64,000 nt of DNA from Staphylococcus argenteus (GTDB taxonomy: Bacteria > Bacillota > Bacilli > Staphylococcales > Staphylococcaceae). The stretch is from NCBI RefSeq assembly GCF_000236925.1, contig NC_016941.1:682001-746000 (forward strand), written 5' to 3'. Shown piece by piece: positions 36,557 through 44,976 of the stretch. The notes beneath the pieces are model-generated. The model saw only the letters and a list, made by a program, of their open reading frames with translations, searched no databases and was not told the DNA's origin. The stretch's first letter is position 1. Each line of letters starts with the position of its first letter. The translations under genes were made by a program, and so were the position numbers.

Positions 36557-36602
36557 AAAAACTGCTTGATAGGCTGAATATACCTTTCAAGCAGTTTTTT
36601 AC
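36557..36602. terminator. Bidirectional terminator between cydC and mgrA
   Basis: AAAAACTGCTTG pairs with CAAGCAGTTTTTT, with T tracts on both strands. A TAACAAGC/GCTTGTTA hairpin at 36603-36622 lies next to it. Confidence 0.85.
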
Positions 36603-36682
36603 TAACAAGCAAAAGCTTGTTAATTGTGTTTTTATTCTTAATAAATTCTAAACATTACTTTAATTGTCATGACAAAAGTTAA

Positions 36683-37126
36683 TTATTTTTCCTTTGTTTC
36701 ATCAAATGCATGAATCACTTTACCTAATAAGCGATTAAGTTCTTTAACTTCATCTTGAGATAAAGAAGAAGCTGAAGCGACTTTGTCAGATGCATTACTT
36801 AATTCTGGTCTAATAGTTTCACTTTTGTCAGTCAAGTGAATAAATACTTCACGTTGATCGACTTCAGAACGTTCGCGCTTAATTAAGTCTACTTGTTCCA
36901 TTCGTTTTAATAGTGGTGATACTGTACCAGTATCGAGTGCTAATTCAGTTACGACTTTCTTGACGTTTACAGGAGATTCATCCCATAAAATAGTTAAGAC
37001 AAGAAATTGTGGGTATGTTAGATTGTACTTCTTAAAAACTTTGTTAGAGTAGTAGCGATTAACTTGTCTTTGAGCATTGTACAAACTAAAGCATAGCTGT
37101 TCTTTTAAATTATGTTGATCAGACAT
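36683..37126 (-). CDS. mgrA: MgrA, MarR/SarA-family global regulator
   Basis: A 147-residue winged-helix regulator that controls autolysis, capsule, efflux pumps (including norA in this window) and virulence genes. The MarR-type DNA-binding region runs about 45-100 ([47 protein letters not shown]). The redox-sensing cysteine is Cys12 in KEQLCFSL. The sequence equals S. aureus MgrA as I recall it. The start follows GGAGGAG. In the leader, an ATCCG/CGGAT hairpin at 37150-37173 lies upstream of the ribosome-binding site; in S. aureus the mgrA leader is a target of the RsaA RNA. Confidence 0.96.
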
Positions 37127-37352
37127 TAAAGTTCTCCTCCAGACATACTATCCGTTTTTTTCTCTTTTCGGATTGGTAATCATTAAAAAGTTGATTGTTT
37201 ATTAATTCACAACTTCCTTTGATTCAATGCCATGCTAAAATTAAAGTATGTTTAAAGTTTAGAAGATATTTTTGATTAAATCAAGCAAAAAGATAATTTA
37301 ATATTTATGTTATCATTTTTAAAAATAACTGTAATAGAAAAGAGAATATAAA

Positions 37353-38294
37353 ATGAAAAATAATAAAGATGAAAAAATAAGAATATCCATAATTAACGGA
37401 TTTTTAGGTAGTGGTAAAACCACGTTACTGACACATTATATTAGTGAATTATTAAAAAATGATGAGAAAATTAAAATCATCATGAATGAATTCGGTAGTT
37501 TTGACATTGATAGTAATAGTATTTCTAATGAAATTGAAGTGCATTCATTGATAAACGGTTGTGTTTGTTGTGATCTTAAGCAAGAACTTGTCTCAGAATT
37601 GACAGCGATTGCTTTAAACGGCAATGTTAATCATGTCATTATAGAGGCTACAGGAATTGCACATCCTTTAGATTTACTATTTGCCTGTCAAGATCCAAAG
37701 CTAGTTCGTTATTTTGAAAAGCCAACGATAATTGGTGTTTTAGATGCTAAAAGATTTTTAGATCGACATCAATATACTGACAATACGGTTTCACTTATGG
37801 AAGATCAACTTAAGTTTAGCGATGTAATTATAATTAATAAAATTGACCTTGTAAGTGATGATAATATTCAAAAAATCAAAAAACAATTATATGATATATG
37901 TCCTGACGTTATGACGCATACAACTACATTTGGTCGAATACCTTTTGATACGCTACTTTTAAAAATTAAAAATCAAGAAATGGTAAATGGAGAGCATCAT
38001 CACCATCACCATCATCATCATGGAATTAAGAGTATGCATTATACATTTAGTGGTCCAATTGATCGTCAGTTGTTTTATCAATTTATTTTGAAGTTGCCAG
38101 ATTCAGTATTACGTTTAAAAGGTTATGTCACTTTTAGAGATAAACCTGATGACATATATGAATTTCAGTATGCATATGGATTGCCAGATTATGGTATTAT
38201 TTCGATGAAATTACCGTTAACGATTGTCATCATAGGGGAGTCTATAGACACTGATCAACTACGTAATCAATTAGATATGCTACAATTTACGTAA
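37353..38294 (+). CDS. COG0523 (CobW/ZNG1-like) metallochaperone GTPase
   Basis: A 313-residue G3E-family GTPase. The P-loop is GFLGSGKTTLL at about residues 14-24, the metal-binding CxCC motif is NGCVCCDLKQ near 69, and the later motifs are EATGIAHP and NKID. A run of nine histidines interrupts the protein near residue 212-220, just before the C-terminal CobW_C domain. Such loops bind zinc or other divalent metals, so a zinc metallochaperone role is likely though not proved. It is divergent from mgrA. No zinc-repressor box was recognised upstream. Confidence 0.88.
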   Translation: MKNNKDEKIRISIINGFLGSGKTTLLTHYISELLKNDEKIKIIMNEFGSFDIDSNSISNEIEVHSLINGCVCCDLKQELVSELTAIALNGNVNHVIIEATGIAHPLDLLFACQDPKLVRYFEKPTIIGVLDAKRFLDRHQYTDNTVSLMEDQLKFSDVIIINKIDLVSDDNIQKIKKQLYDICPDVMTHTTTFGRIPFDTLLLKIKNQEMVNGEHHHHHHHHHGIKSMHYTFSGPIDRQLFYQFILKLPDSVLRLKGYVTFRDKPDDIYEFQYAYGLPDYGIISMKLPLTIVIIGESIDTDQLRNQLDMLQFT

Positions 38295-38393
38295 TGAAGT
38301 TAACTTTATAAAACATATTTTCAAAAAGTTGAAGTGCTGTGAAAATTGATGTTGTGAAATTTTTGTGACAACGAGGGATGGGGTGGATGTCTT

Positions 38394-39302
38394 ATGGAAC
38401 AAATAATGATAAATCATTATGTGCATTTTTCTAGACTTGTACAAGGATTTTGGCGTGCTAATGAATGGAAAATGACTGCACAAGAGTTAAATTATTTTAT
38501 AAATGAATTAATCGAACGTGGTATAACTACAATGGATCATGCAGACATATATGGAGACTATCAATGTGAGAAATTATTTGGAAATGCATTGAAATTATCT
38601 CCGGATTTGAGAGCTAAGCTTCAAATTGTTACGAAATGTGGAATTGTTTTACCTTCAACGCAATTTGATTTTACAAATGGGCATCGTTATGATTTAAATA
38701 GTAATCATATTATCAAATCTGTTGAACAATCCTTAAATAATTTAAATGTTGATTATTTAGATAGTTTGCTGATTCATCGTCCTTCACCATTAATGGATTC
38801 TGAACAAGTTGCTGACGCTTTAACGAAACTTGTAAAAGAAGGTAAGATTAGATCATTCGGTGTTTCAAATTTTAATGATGCACAATATCAATTGTTAAAT
38901 CAATATATCACTAAAGAACGCCTACATATTAGTGTGAATCAATTGGAATTATCACCATATAATATTGAAAGTTTACAAGATGGAACAATGGATGCGATGT
39001 ATCAACACCATGTCCAGATTATGGCTTGGAGTCCTTTTGCAGGTGGTAAACTTTTTGATAGTGATAATGTTAAAGCGAGACGAATTATGAAAGTTATAAA
39101 ACCAATTGCTGAAAGATATGGTGTTAGTGAAATGGCAGTGATAATATCATGGCTGGCTAAATTACCACACCGTGTTATGCCGATACTTGGGACAAGACAA
39201 TTACAACGTATTGACCAAGCAATTGATGGACTGCAATTGTCGCTAGATGACCAATCATGGTTTGATATATACACAGCCATACTCGGACAAGATATTCCAT
39301 AA
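38394..39302 (+). CDS. YdhF-like aldo-keto reductase
   Basis: A 302-residue NADPH-dependent oxidoreductase of the AKR fold. The catalytic tetrad is Asp and Tyr in MDHADIYGDY, Lys in IVTKCG and His in DSLLIHRPS. The C-terminal ILGTRQLQRIDQA matches the NADPH-binding helix. It is closest to the YdhF group. The physiological substrate is unknown. It follows GGGTGGATG, and the next gene begins 32 bases after its stop. Confidence 0.88.
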   Translation: MEQIMINHYVHFSRLVQGFWRANEWKMTAQELNYFINELIERGITTMDHADIYGDYQCEKLFGNALKLSPDLRAKLQIVTKCGIVLPSTQFDFTNGHRYDLNSNHIIKSVEQSLNNLNVDYLDSLLIHRPSPLMDSEQVADALTKLVKEGKIRSFGVSNFNDAQYQLLNQYITKERLHISVNQLELSPYNIESLQDGTMDAMYQHHVQIMAWSPFAGGKLFDSDNVKARRIMKVIKPIAERYGVSEMAVIISWLAKLPHRVMPILGTRQLQRIDQAIDGLQLSLDDQSWFDIYTAILGQDIP

Positions 39303-39334
39303 AAATAACGAATCAACATATAAAGGAGCATATC

Positions 39335-39622
39335 ATGACAAACGAAGACAAACGTTTTGAACAATTAGGCTTTGAGCGCAAATTTATAATTATTCCATAT
39401 GTAATTTATGCAGTTATCGTATTATTGTTAAACATTTTCTATTCTGATTTAAAAATAACAATGACACTTTTCGGCTTATTCTTTGCATATAATATTGTGA
39501 TTTTATTTATAGCATTCCTTAAACATTATAAACGCACATTAATTTTAAGCTTTATTTTAACAATTTTAAGTGGAGCTGCGTTCTTTGTCATTATATATGT
39601 TTATGGTATAAACCATTTCTAA
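39335..39622 (+). CDS. Small membrane protein
   Basis: A 95-residue protein with three hydrophobic segments (about 15-35, 41-60 and 68-90), a charged N-terminus (MTNEDKRFEQLGFERK) and a short polar link near residue 64. It follows AAGGAGC closely behind the aldo-keto reductase, so the two may be cotranscribed. No known domain is recognised. Confidence 0.75.
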   Translation: MTNEDKRFEQLGFERKFIIIPYVIYAVIVLLLNIFYSDLKITMTLFGLFFAYNIVILFIAFLKHYKRTLILSFILTILSGAAFFVIIYVYGINHF

Positions 39623-39863
39623 ATTTTAATTTGAACTATTTACAAAATTTTCATCCGAAGTTTACCAATCAATATGAATTAATTGATTGTAACTCGCTAT
39701 GGATAAGATATTGTAGATAGTTTTTTATTATGCATTTTTTGTTAGAATGCAGGATTAAACTTGTTCTTCAAAGGATTCTCTTTGCTTCTCGATATTATTT
39801 ACTAAATATTTTGAAAAAAATGTGTATTTTGCATTAATTGAAAAAGTGTGTTTTAAAAAATTG

Positions 39864-39869
39864 TTATAA
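39864..39869 (+). promoter_or_regulatory. Probable extended -10 box of the anion transporter
   Basis: TGTTATAAT (extended -10 form, TATAAT at 39864) lies 39 bases before ATG 39908. There is no good -35. Confidence 0.45.
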
Positions 39870-39907
39870 TTAACTTGAATATTAATTAAAACAAAGGGGA
39901 GATTGAT

Positions 39908-41461
39908 ATGACAAAAGAATTTCATGCAGTAAATAATGAGCAACAACAGAATGAAAAGAATAAAAAGCAATATAAACCAATTTGGATTGTTATGAGTTTT
40001 ATAGTGCTTATTGTTGTACTTTTATTGCCCACACCAACAAGTTTGCCTTTAATGGCAAAAGCTGTGTTAGCCATTTTAGCTTTTGCAGTCATTATGTGGG
40101 TAACAGAAGCGGTATCTTATCCAGTATCAGCGACATTAATTATTGGTCTAATGATATTGTTGTTAGGATTTAGTCCTGTTCAAAACTTAGCGACCAAACT
40201 TGGAAACCCAAAAAGTGGAGGTGCCATTTTAACAGGTAGTGACCTTTTAGGTACTAATCATGCATTAGCATTAGCGTTTAGTGGATTTGCAACATCAGCT
40301 GTTGCACTTGTCGCTGCTGCCTTATTTTTAGCTGCGGCAATGCAAGAAACCAATTTACACAAAAGATTAGCGTTAATCGTTTTATCAATTGTAGGTAATA
40401 AGACACGCAATATAGTGATAGGTGCTATTGTTGTTTCAATTGTTTTAGCATTTTTTGTACCTTCAGCGACAGCACGCGCAGGCGCTGTAGTACCAATTTT
40501 ATTAGGAATGATTGCTGCCTTTAAAGTATCAAAAGATAGTAAATTAGCTTCGTTATTAATCATTACTTCAGTGCAAGCTGTTTCAATTTGGAATATCGGT
40601 ATTAAGACAGCTGCAGCACAAAATATAGTTGCTATTAATTTTATCAATCAGCATCTTGGATTTGATGTGTCATGGGGGGAATGGTTTTTATATGCGGCAC
40701 CATGGTCTGTAATTATGTCGATAGCATTATATTTCATAATGATTAAAGTGATGCCACCCGAAATTAATGCAATCGAAGGTGGTAGAGAATTAATTAAAGA
40801 AGAATTGCATAAACTTGGACCAGTGAGTGCATGCGAATGGCGTCTAATAGTCATCTCACTTTTATTATTAGTCTTTTGGTCAACTGAAAAAGTATTACAT
40901 CCAATTGATTCAGCGTCGATTACAATCATTGCTTTAGGTATTATGTTAATGCCTAAAATAGGTGTGATGACTTGGAAAGGTGTTGAAAATAAAATACCAT
41001 GGGGCACAATTATTGTCTTTGGTGTTGGTATTTCTTTAGGGAATGTATTATTGAAGACAGGAGCAGCACAATGGTTAAGTGATCAAACATTTGGTGCTCT
41101 AGGATTAACGCATTTACCTCTTATAGCTACAATTGCACTCATAACGTTATTTAATATATTAATTCATTTAGGTTTCGCTAGTGCTACAAGTCTTTCATCA
41201 GCATTAATACCTGTATTTATTTCCTTAACTTCTACGCTACATTTAGGAGATCAATCAATAGGATTTGTTTTAATTCAACAATTTGTAATTAGTTTTGGAT
41301 TTTTATTACCAGTTAGTGCGCCTCAAAATATGCTCGCATATGGAACTGGTACATTTACAGTTAAAGACTTCTTGAAAGCTGGTATACCATTAACAATTGT
41401 TGGTTATATTTTAATTTTAATTTTCAGCATGACTTATTGGAAATGGTTAGGCTTACTTTAA
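39908..41461 (+). CDS. DASS-family sodium:dicarboxylate/sulfate symporter
   Basis: A 517-residue transporter with about twelve helices of the divalent anion:Na+ symporter family. A polar N-terminal tail of some 25 residues precedes the first helix. The family signature appears in NILIHLGFASATSLSSALIPVF near residues 415-436, and the repeat block near 180-200 has VPSATARAGAVVPIL. Substrates of relatives are dicarboxylates, citrate or sulfate; which one applies is not readable. S. aureus has another member, SdcS, that this is not. It follows AAGGGGAG. Confidence 0.86.
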   Translation: MTKEFHAVNNEQQQNEKNKKQYKPIWIVMSFIVLIVVLLLPTPTSLPLMAKAVLAILAFAVIMWVTEAVSYPVSATLIIGLMILLLGFSPVQNLATKLGNPKSGGAILTGSDLLGTNHALALAFSGFATSAVALVAAALFLAAAMQETNLHKRLALIVLSIVGNKTRNIVIGAIVVSIVLAFFVPSATARAGAVVPILLGMIAAFKVSKDSKLASLLIITSVQAVSIWNIGIKTAAAQNIVAINFINQHLGFDVSWGEWFLYAAPWSVIMSIALYFIMIKVMPPEINAIEGGRELIKEELHKLGPVSACEWRLIVISLLLLVFWSTEKVLHPIDSASITIIALGIMLMPKIGVMTWKGVENKIPWGTIIVFGVGISLGNVLLKTGAAQWLSDQTFGALGLTHLPLIATIALITLFNILIHLGFASATSLSSALIPVFISLTSTLHLGDQSIGFVLIQQFVISFGFLLPVSAPQNMLAYGTGTFTVKDFLKAGIPLTIVGYILILIFSMTYWKWLGLL

Positions 41462-41548
41462 AAAGCTAAACACTTAGTAGCAATACATTACTTTAAAAAT
41501 CGTGATAAGATTGTAATAAAAATTATAGAAAATATAGGTGATTAAAAT

Positions 41549-42922
41549 ATGGCAGTAGCTGTGTTATTGAATCGTATGTTTCGAACAGAGAACAATCCGT
41601 TATTTGAATATATATATCAACAGAGGGATACAATCAAATCATGTTATTTTATTATCGCTGAAGAGGACATGTCAACAGCATCTGAATTGAAAGCAAGTTT
41701 TTATCGTGGTACGATGCAACGCTTTTATCAATCATTATTAAACAAAGGCTTTATTCCACATGTACTTTCTTATGAGAATATTATCTCGTTTTGTAAAAAA
41801 AATAATATAACTGAAGTAGTGGTAGCTGGGGATATTATGAGTTATCATCTTGAAGATTATGATATTTTGCATCAACGTCCATATTTTGAAGAAGCGCAAA
41901 TTGAAGTGACATTAGTGCGTGGTAATCATTATTTTAAAGCGAGTAAAACGATGAATCAACAAGGTGAACCTTATAAAGTTTTTACAAGTTTTTATAAAAA
42001 ATGGAGGCCATATTTGACAATTAGAGATGTTTATCATTATGATTTAAGCGAATTAAAAGACATTGTTATTGAAGCGCCAAATGAATTAAGCTTTAGAGAT
42101 ATAAACGAAGGGTCGACTGAATCTATAGAACAAGATAAATGGCAACGTTTTTTAAATCATGAAATACAAAACTATGAAAATAATAGAGAGTATTTGCCTG
42201 AAGTTTTAACAAGCCAATTAAGCATTGCACTTGCGTATGGATTACTAGATATTATTGAAATTTTTAATGATTTATTGTCTCGGTATGAAGAAGATGAATC
42301 GAATTATGAATCATTTATTCGTGAACTTATTTTTAGAGAGTTTTATTATGTTTTAATGACACAATTTCCCGAAACTGCACAACAATCATTTAAAGAAAAA
42401 TATCGTCGAATTAAATGGTCAGATAATGAAGCGGATTTTGATGCATGGTGTGATGGACAAACAGGATTTCCAATCATTGATGCAGCAATGATGGAATTAC
42501 AACAAACTGGGTTTATGCACAATAGAATGAGAATGGTTACTTCACAATTTCTAACAAAAGATTTATTTATTGATTGGACTTGGGGAGAAAACTTCTTCAG
42601 AAAATATCTGATTGATTACGATGCAGCTTCAAATGTTCATGGTTGGCAATGGTCAGCATCGACAGGAACTGATGCAGTACCATATTTTAGAATGTTTAAT
42701 CCAATTAGACAGAGTGAGCGATTTGACCCTAAAGCGCTCTATATAAAAAAGTATTTACCAATTTTAAATCAAGTAGATGCAAAATATTTACATGATACAC
42801 ATCAAAATCAGTCTAAAATTTTGGGACAAGGCGTTGAATTAGGTCATCATTATCCAAAACAAATTGTAAATCATAAGGAAAAAAGGGATCAGGTCTTAGC
42901 GATTTTTAAATCAATAGATTAA
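41549..42922 (+). CDS. phrB: Deoxyribodipyrimidine photolyase (class I CPD)
   Basis: Light-driven repair of cyclobutane pyrimidine dimers. The 457-residue protein has an N-terminal alpha/beta antenna domain and a C-terminal FAD-binding helical domain. The FAD-contact segments are YGFPIID-like TGFPIIDAAMMELQQTGFMHNRMRMVTSQFLTKDLFIDW and, later, SASTGTDAVPYFRMFNPIRQSERFD. Tryptophans of the electron-transfer chain (WTWGENFF, NVHGWQWS) are present. It has a short leader and no strong ribosome-binding site (TAGGTGATT). Confidence 0.92.
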   Translation: MAVAVLLNRMFRTENNPLFEYIYQQRDTIKSCYFIIAEEDMSTASELKASFYRGTMQRFYQSLLNKGFIPHVLSYENIISFCKKNNITEVVVAGDIMSYHLEDYDILHQRPYFEEAQIEVTLVRGNHYFKASKTMNQQGEPYKVFTSFYKKWRPYLTIRDVYHYDLSELKDIVIEAPNELSFRDINEGSTESIEQDKWQRFLNHEIQNYENNREYLPEVLTSQLSIALAYGLLDIIEIFNDLLSRYEEDESNYESFIRELIFREFYYVLMTQFPETAQQSFKEKYRRIKWSDNEADFDAWCDGQTGFPIIDAAMMELQQTGFMHNRMRMVTSQFLTKDLFIDWTWGENFFRKYLIDYDAASNVHGWQWSASTGTDAVPYFRMFNPIRQSERFDPKALYIKKYLPILNQVDAKYLHDTHQNQSKILGQGVELGHHYPKQIVNHKEKRDQVLAIFKSID

Positions 42923-43116
42923 TAATTGCATGATGATAAATTAAACAATTTGGGACAAAATGATATGAAATGCTCCCTTCAAAGTTTTCATTCTTTACAC
43001 TGGCTACTTTGAAGGGAGCATATAACAATGTTCTAGGCTCTATAATGTTGTTATATTTGCAATCGTTGACTGAATGCAAATGCGCTTGTAACAAGCAATT
43101 TTCAATACTAGCGGGC
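42923..43116. other. Non-coding repeat region after phrB
   Basis: The first part holds a perfect 15-base inverted repeat (42970-43021). Then TATAACA/TGTTATA arms at 43021-43055 form another hairpin. The stretch leads into the double STAR repeat. No gene is evident. Confidence 0.55.
42970..43021. repeat. Perfect long inverted repeat after phrB
   Basis: ATGCTCCCTTCAAAG and CTTTGAAGGGAGCAT are 15-base perfect arms with a 22-base loop. No T tract follows on the plus strand. Confidence 0.65.
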
Positions 43117-43188
43117 GGGGCCCCAACATAGAAGCTGACAGAAAGTCAGCTTACAATAATGTGCAAGTTGGCGGGGCCCCAACAAAGA
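43111..43188. repeat. STAR-type dispersed repeat, double unit
   Basis: Two GGGGCCCCAACA cores (43117 and 43173) flank a copy of the same AAGTCAGCT-containing spacer seen at 23.2 kb. This is the S. aureus repeat in its multi-unit form. Confidence 0.8.
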
Positions 43189-43253
43189 GAAATTGTACAT
43201 TATAGATGATTAGTGGTTTTTATCATTTCTATTCCGCTAACAATTCCAATAGA

Positions 43254-43538
43254 TTATCGTAATAAGTCTGTAAACAGTGTGAAGTATAAAACGACATACT
43301 GTAAAAATGTGATGATATAAATATATTTAAGTCTAATTTTAATATTCTGAGGTACTTGCCATTCAGGATATTGACGTTCAAAATAAAGCATTTGTTGGAT
43401 GAAAACTCCAATACCGAGGGGGAGGAGCATAAGCATAATGCTTTTAGCGTAACTTAGACCTATATCATGCCATAGGTGACCAATAATCATTTGAAGAATA
43501 ACGATCTAAATAATTAATATAATTATACTTAGTGTCAC
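43254..43538 (-). pseudogene. Small membrane protein gene with an in-frame amber codon
   Basis: The natural start appears to be GTG at 43538, which overlaps the stop of the DUF1361 gene (GTGA) and follows GAGGTTGAAAAA at a normal distance. Reading from it gives VTLSIIILII, then TAG at 43506-43508, then IVILQ and the 78-residue frame MIIGHLWHDIGLSYAK... to the stop. The total of 94 codons would make a membrane protein with three hydrophobic segments. ATG 43490 after the stop could restart translation but has no ribosome-binding site. Either the gene is broken or the product is shortened. Function is unknown. Confidence 0.55.
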
Positions 43539-44152
43539 TTTTTCAACCTCACTCCTTTACCGAATAATAGAATAGCTGCTTGCATCGCTACCATATAACA
43601 AACAAAAATAGCGGTATTTAAGGTCAGACTTTCTAAAATATGGTTTAATACACGCAATGGTTCATTAAAGAAATAAACAGAGTGTAGGCGTAAGAAGCGA
43701 CCGATATAAATGCCAAACCCATTTAAAAACATCAAACAGATAACAATGGTTCTATTAAGCCATTGGCGTGTTGTAAGTGTTAAAATTTCAAAATAAATTA
43801 AAATCATTACATAGACAGCTAGAAAAACACCCAGTAATAAATACGTAAAGTACTTCCATTCGGTTAAGTTAAGGCCAGCATAAAAATTAAATTGAAATTG
43901 ATTTAAGTGAATTAAGTCAGTGACCATATAAAATGTGTTTGGCAATAATAATACAAAAATAAAGCTATAAATGATAAAGAGTGGCCATTCATATTTTTTG
44001 TTTGGTTTAAATAATCGTAAAAGAAGGCTCAACTCAAATGGTATATATGCTAAAAATAAATTTAAAGTCATAAATTGAAATATTTTAGTCTCAAAAAGAG
44101 AGGCTATGAATAAGACTAGAAAGTATACTCTAGCGATGTATCTTGATTTCAT
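43535..44152 (-). CDS. DUF1361 integral membrane protein
   Basis: A 205-residue membrane protein with about seven helices. The central block PLFIIYSFIFVLLLPNTFYMVTDLIHL matches the DUF1361 family. The family is known only as a membrane protein of unknown role. Short basic loops (RLFKPNKKYE, GKGVRLKK) suggest inside ends. Its stop codon overlaps the GTG of the following small gene, so the two were probably translationally coupled. No strong ribosome-binding site precedes the ATG. Confidence 0.85.
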   Translation of the reverse strand: MKSRYIARVYFLVLFIASLFETKIFQFMTLNLFLAYIPFELSLLLRLFKPNKKYEWPLFIIYSFIFVLLLPNTFYMVTDLIHLNQFQFNFYAGLNLTEWKYFTYLLLGVFLAVYVMILIYFEILTLTTRQWLNRTIVICLMFLNGFGIYIGRFLRLHSVYFFNEPLRVLNHILESLTLNTAIFVCYMVAMQAAILLFGKGVRLKK

Positions 44153-44344
44153 AAAATATAAACACTACTTTCTGATGATAAAAAGTTATTAATGTGAATA
44201 AAACAGTTACAAATATTTACATTTACTGTCGATGTCGTGTTGAGTAAGTACAATGACATACTTAGAAAGTAAATATATGTGAAACTATAATTAAGCACTA
44301 ATGATAACTTGTAATATAATGTGATTCAACTAAAAAGTAGTATG

Positions 44345-44767
44345 TTATTTTGGGTCGAGTAAATTTAAGCCGATAGCTTCATTATAAGTACGATTTATAT
44401 CCATATCTGTATGGGTGATTATGATTTCAGCGGTTGCAGAAACAATAGCTTTTGATAAGTGACCACTATATGTTTGGTAAGTTTGTGTGCCAAATGTTGC
44501 ATGTAAATGAGCAAAATGCCCATTGTCTAAACGAGAAATATTACCCATTAGACTTGTAAGTTCTAGAGGTTCAGTGATATGTCGTTCTTCATATTCTTTT
44601 GTTGTTAAATTGAAAAATTTTAAAATGACATCGTCACAGGCACCAATACCACTCACAGTGGCAAATTTTAAATTGTTTGTATCGGAGAAACGTGTTATAG
44701 ATTCAACGATATCTTCACCTTTTTCTAAAACAAGTAACGTGGTATGATTGTTTTTTTGTAATTTCAT
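44345..44767 (-). CDS. PPC (DUF296)-domain DNA-binding-like protein
   Basis: A 140-residue single-domain protein of the PPC/DUF296 family, found in plant AHL proteins and in bacterial proteins of unclear role. The core ATVSGIGACDDVILKFFN and the histidine cluster HFAHLHATFG ... YSGHLSKAIV are conserved; these histidines bind metal in bacterial structures. No AT-hook is present, so DNA binding is not implied. It is divergent from norA. Confidence 0.86.
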   Translation of the reverse strand: MKLQKNNHTTLLVLEKGEDIVESITRFSDTNNLKFATVSGIGACDDVILKFFNLTTKEYEERHITEPLELTSLMGNISRLDNGHFAHLHATFGTQTYQTYSGHLSKAIVSATAEIIITHTDMDINRTYNEAIGLNLLDPK

Positions 44768-44976
44768 TATATATACATCCCCTTTATCCTTATTTGATTA
44801 TAATTATACAATTAAAAGGATAATAGCGATAATTATAAAGATTAAAATATTGTCAAATATAGTAAGGTTGTAATACAATATAGAAACTTTTTACGAAACA
44901 ATAGCTTTAACTGCTGTTTTATGTGGAAAGATTATCATAGTAGTTTAATGTTAGGGAATGAAAAAGAGGTGAGCAT

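Noticed and set aside
37127..37352. Zinc-repressor (Zur) box upstream of the COG0523 gene.
   Set aside because: No sequence near the consensus was found in either direction.
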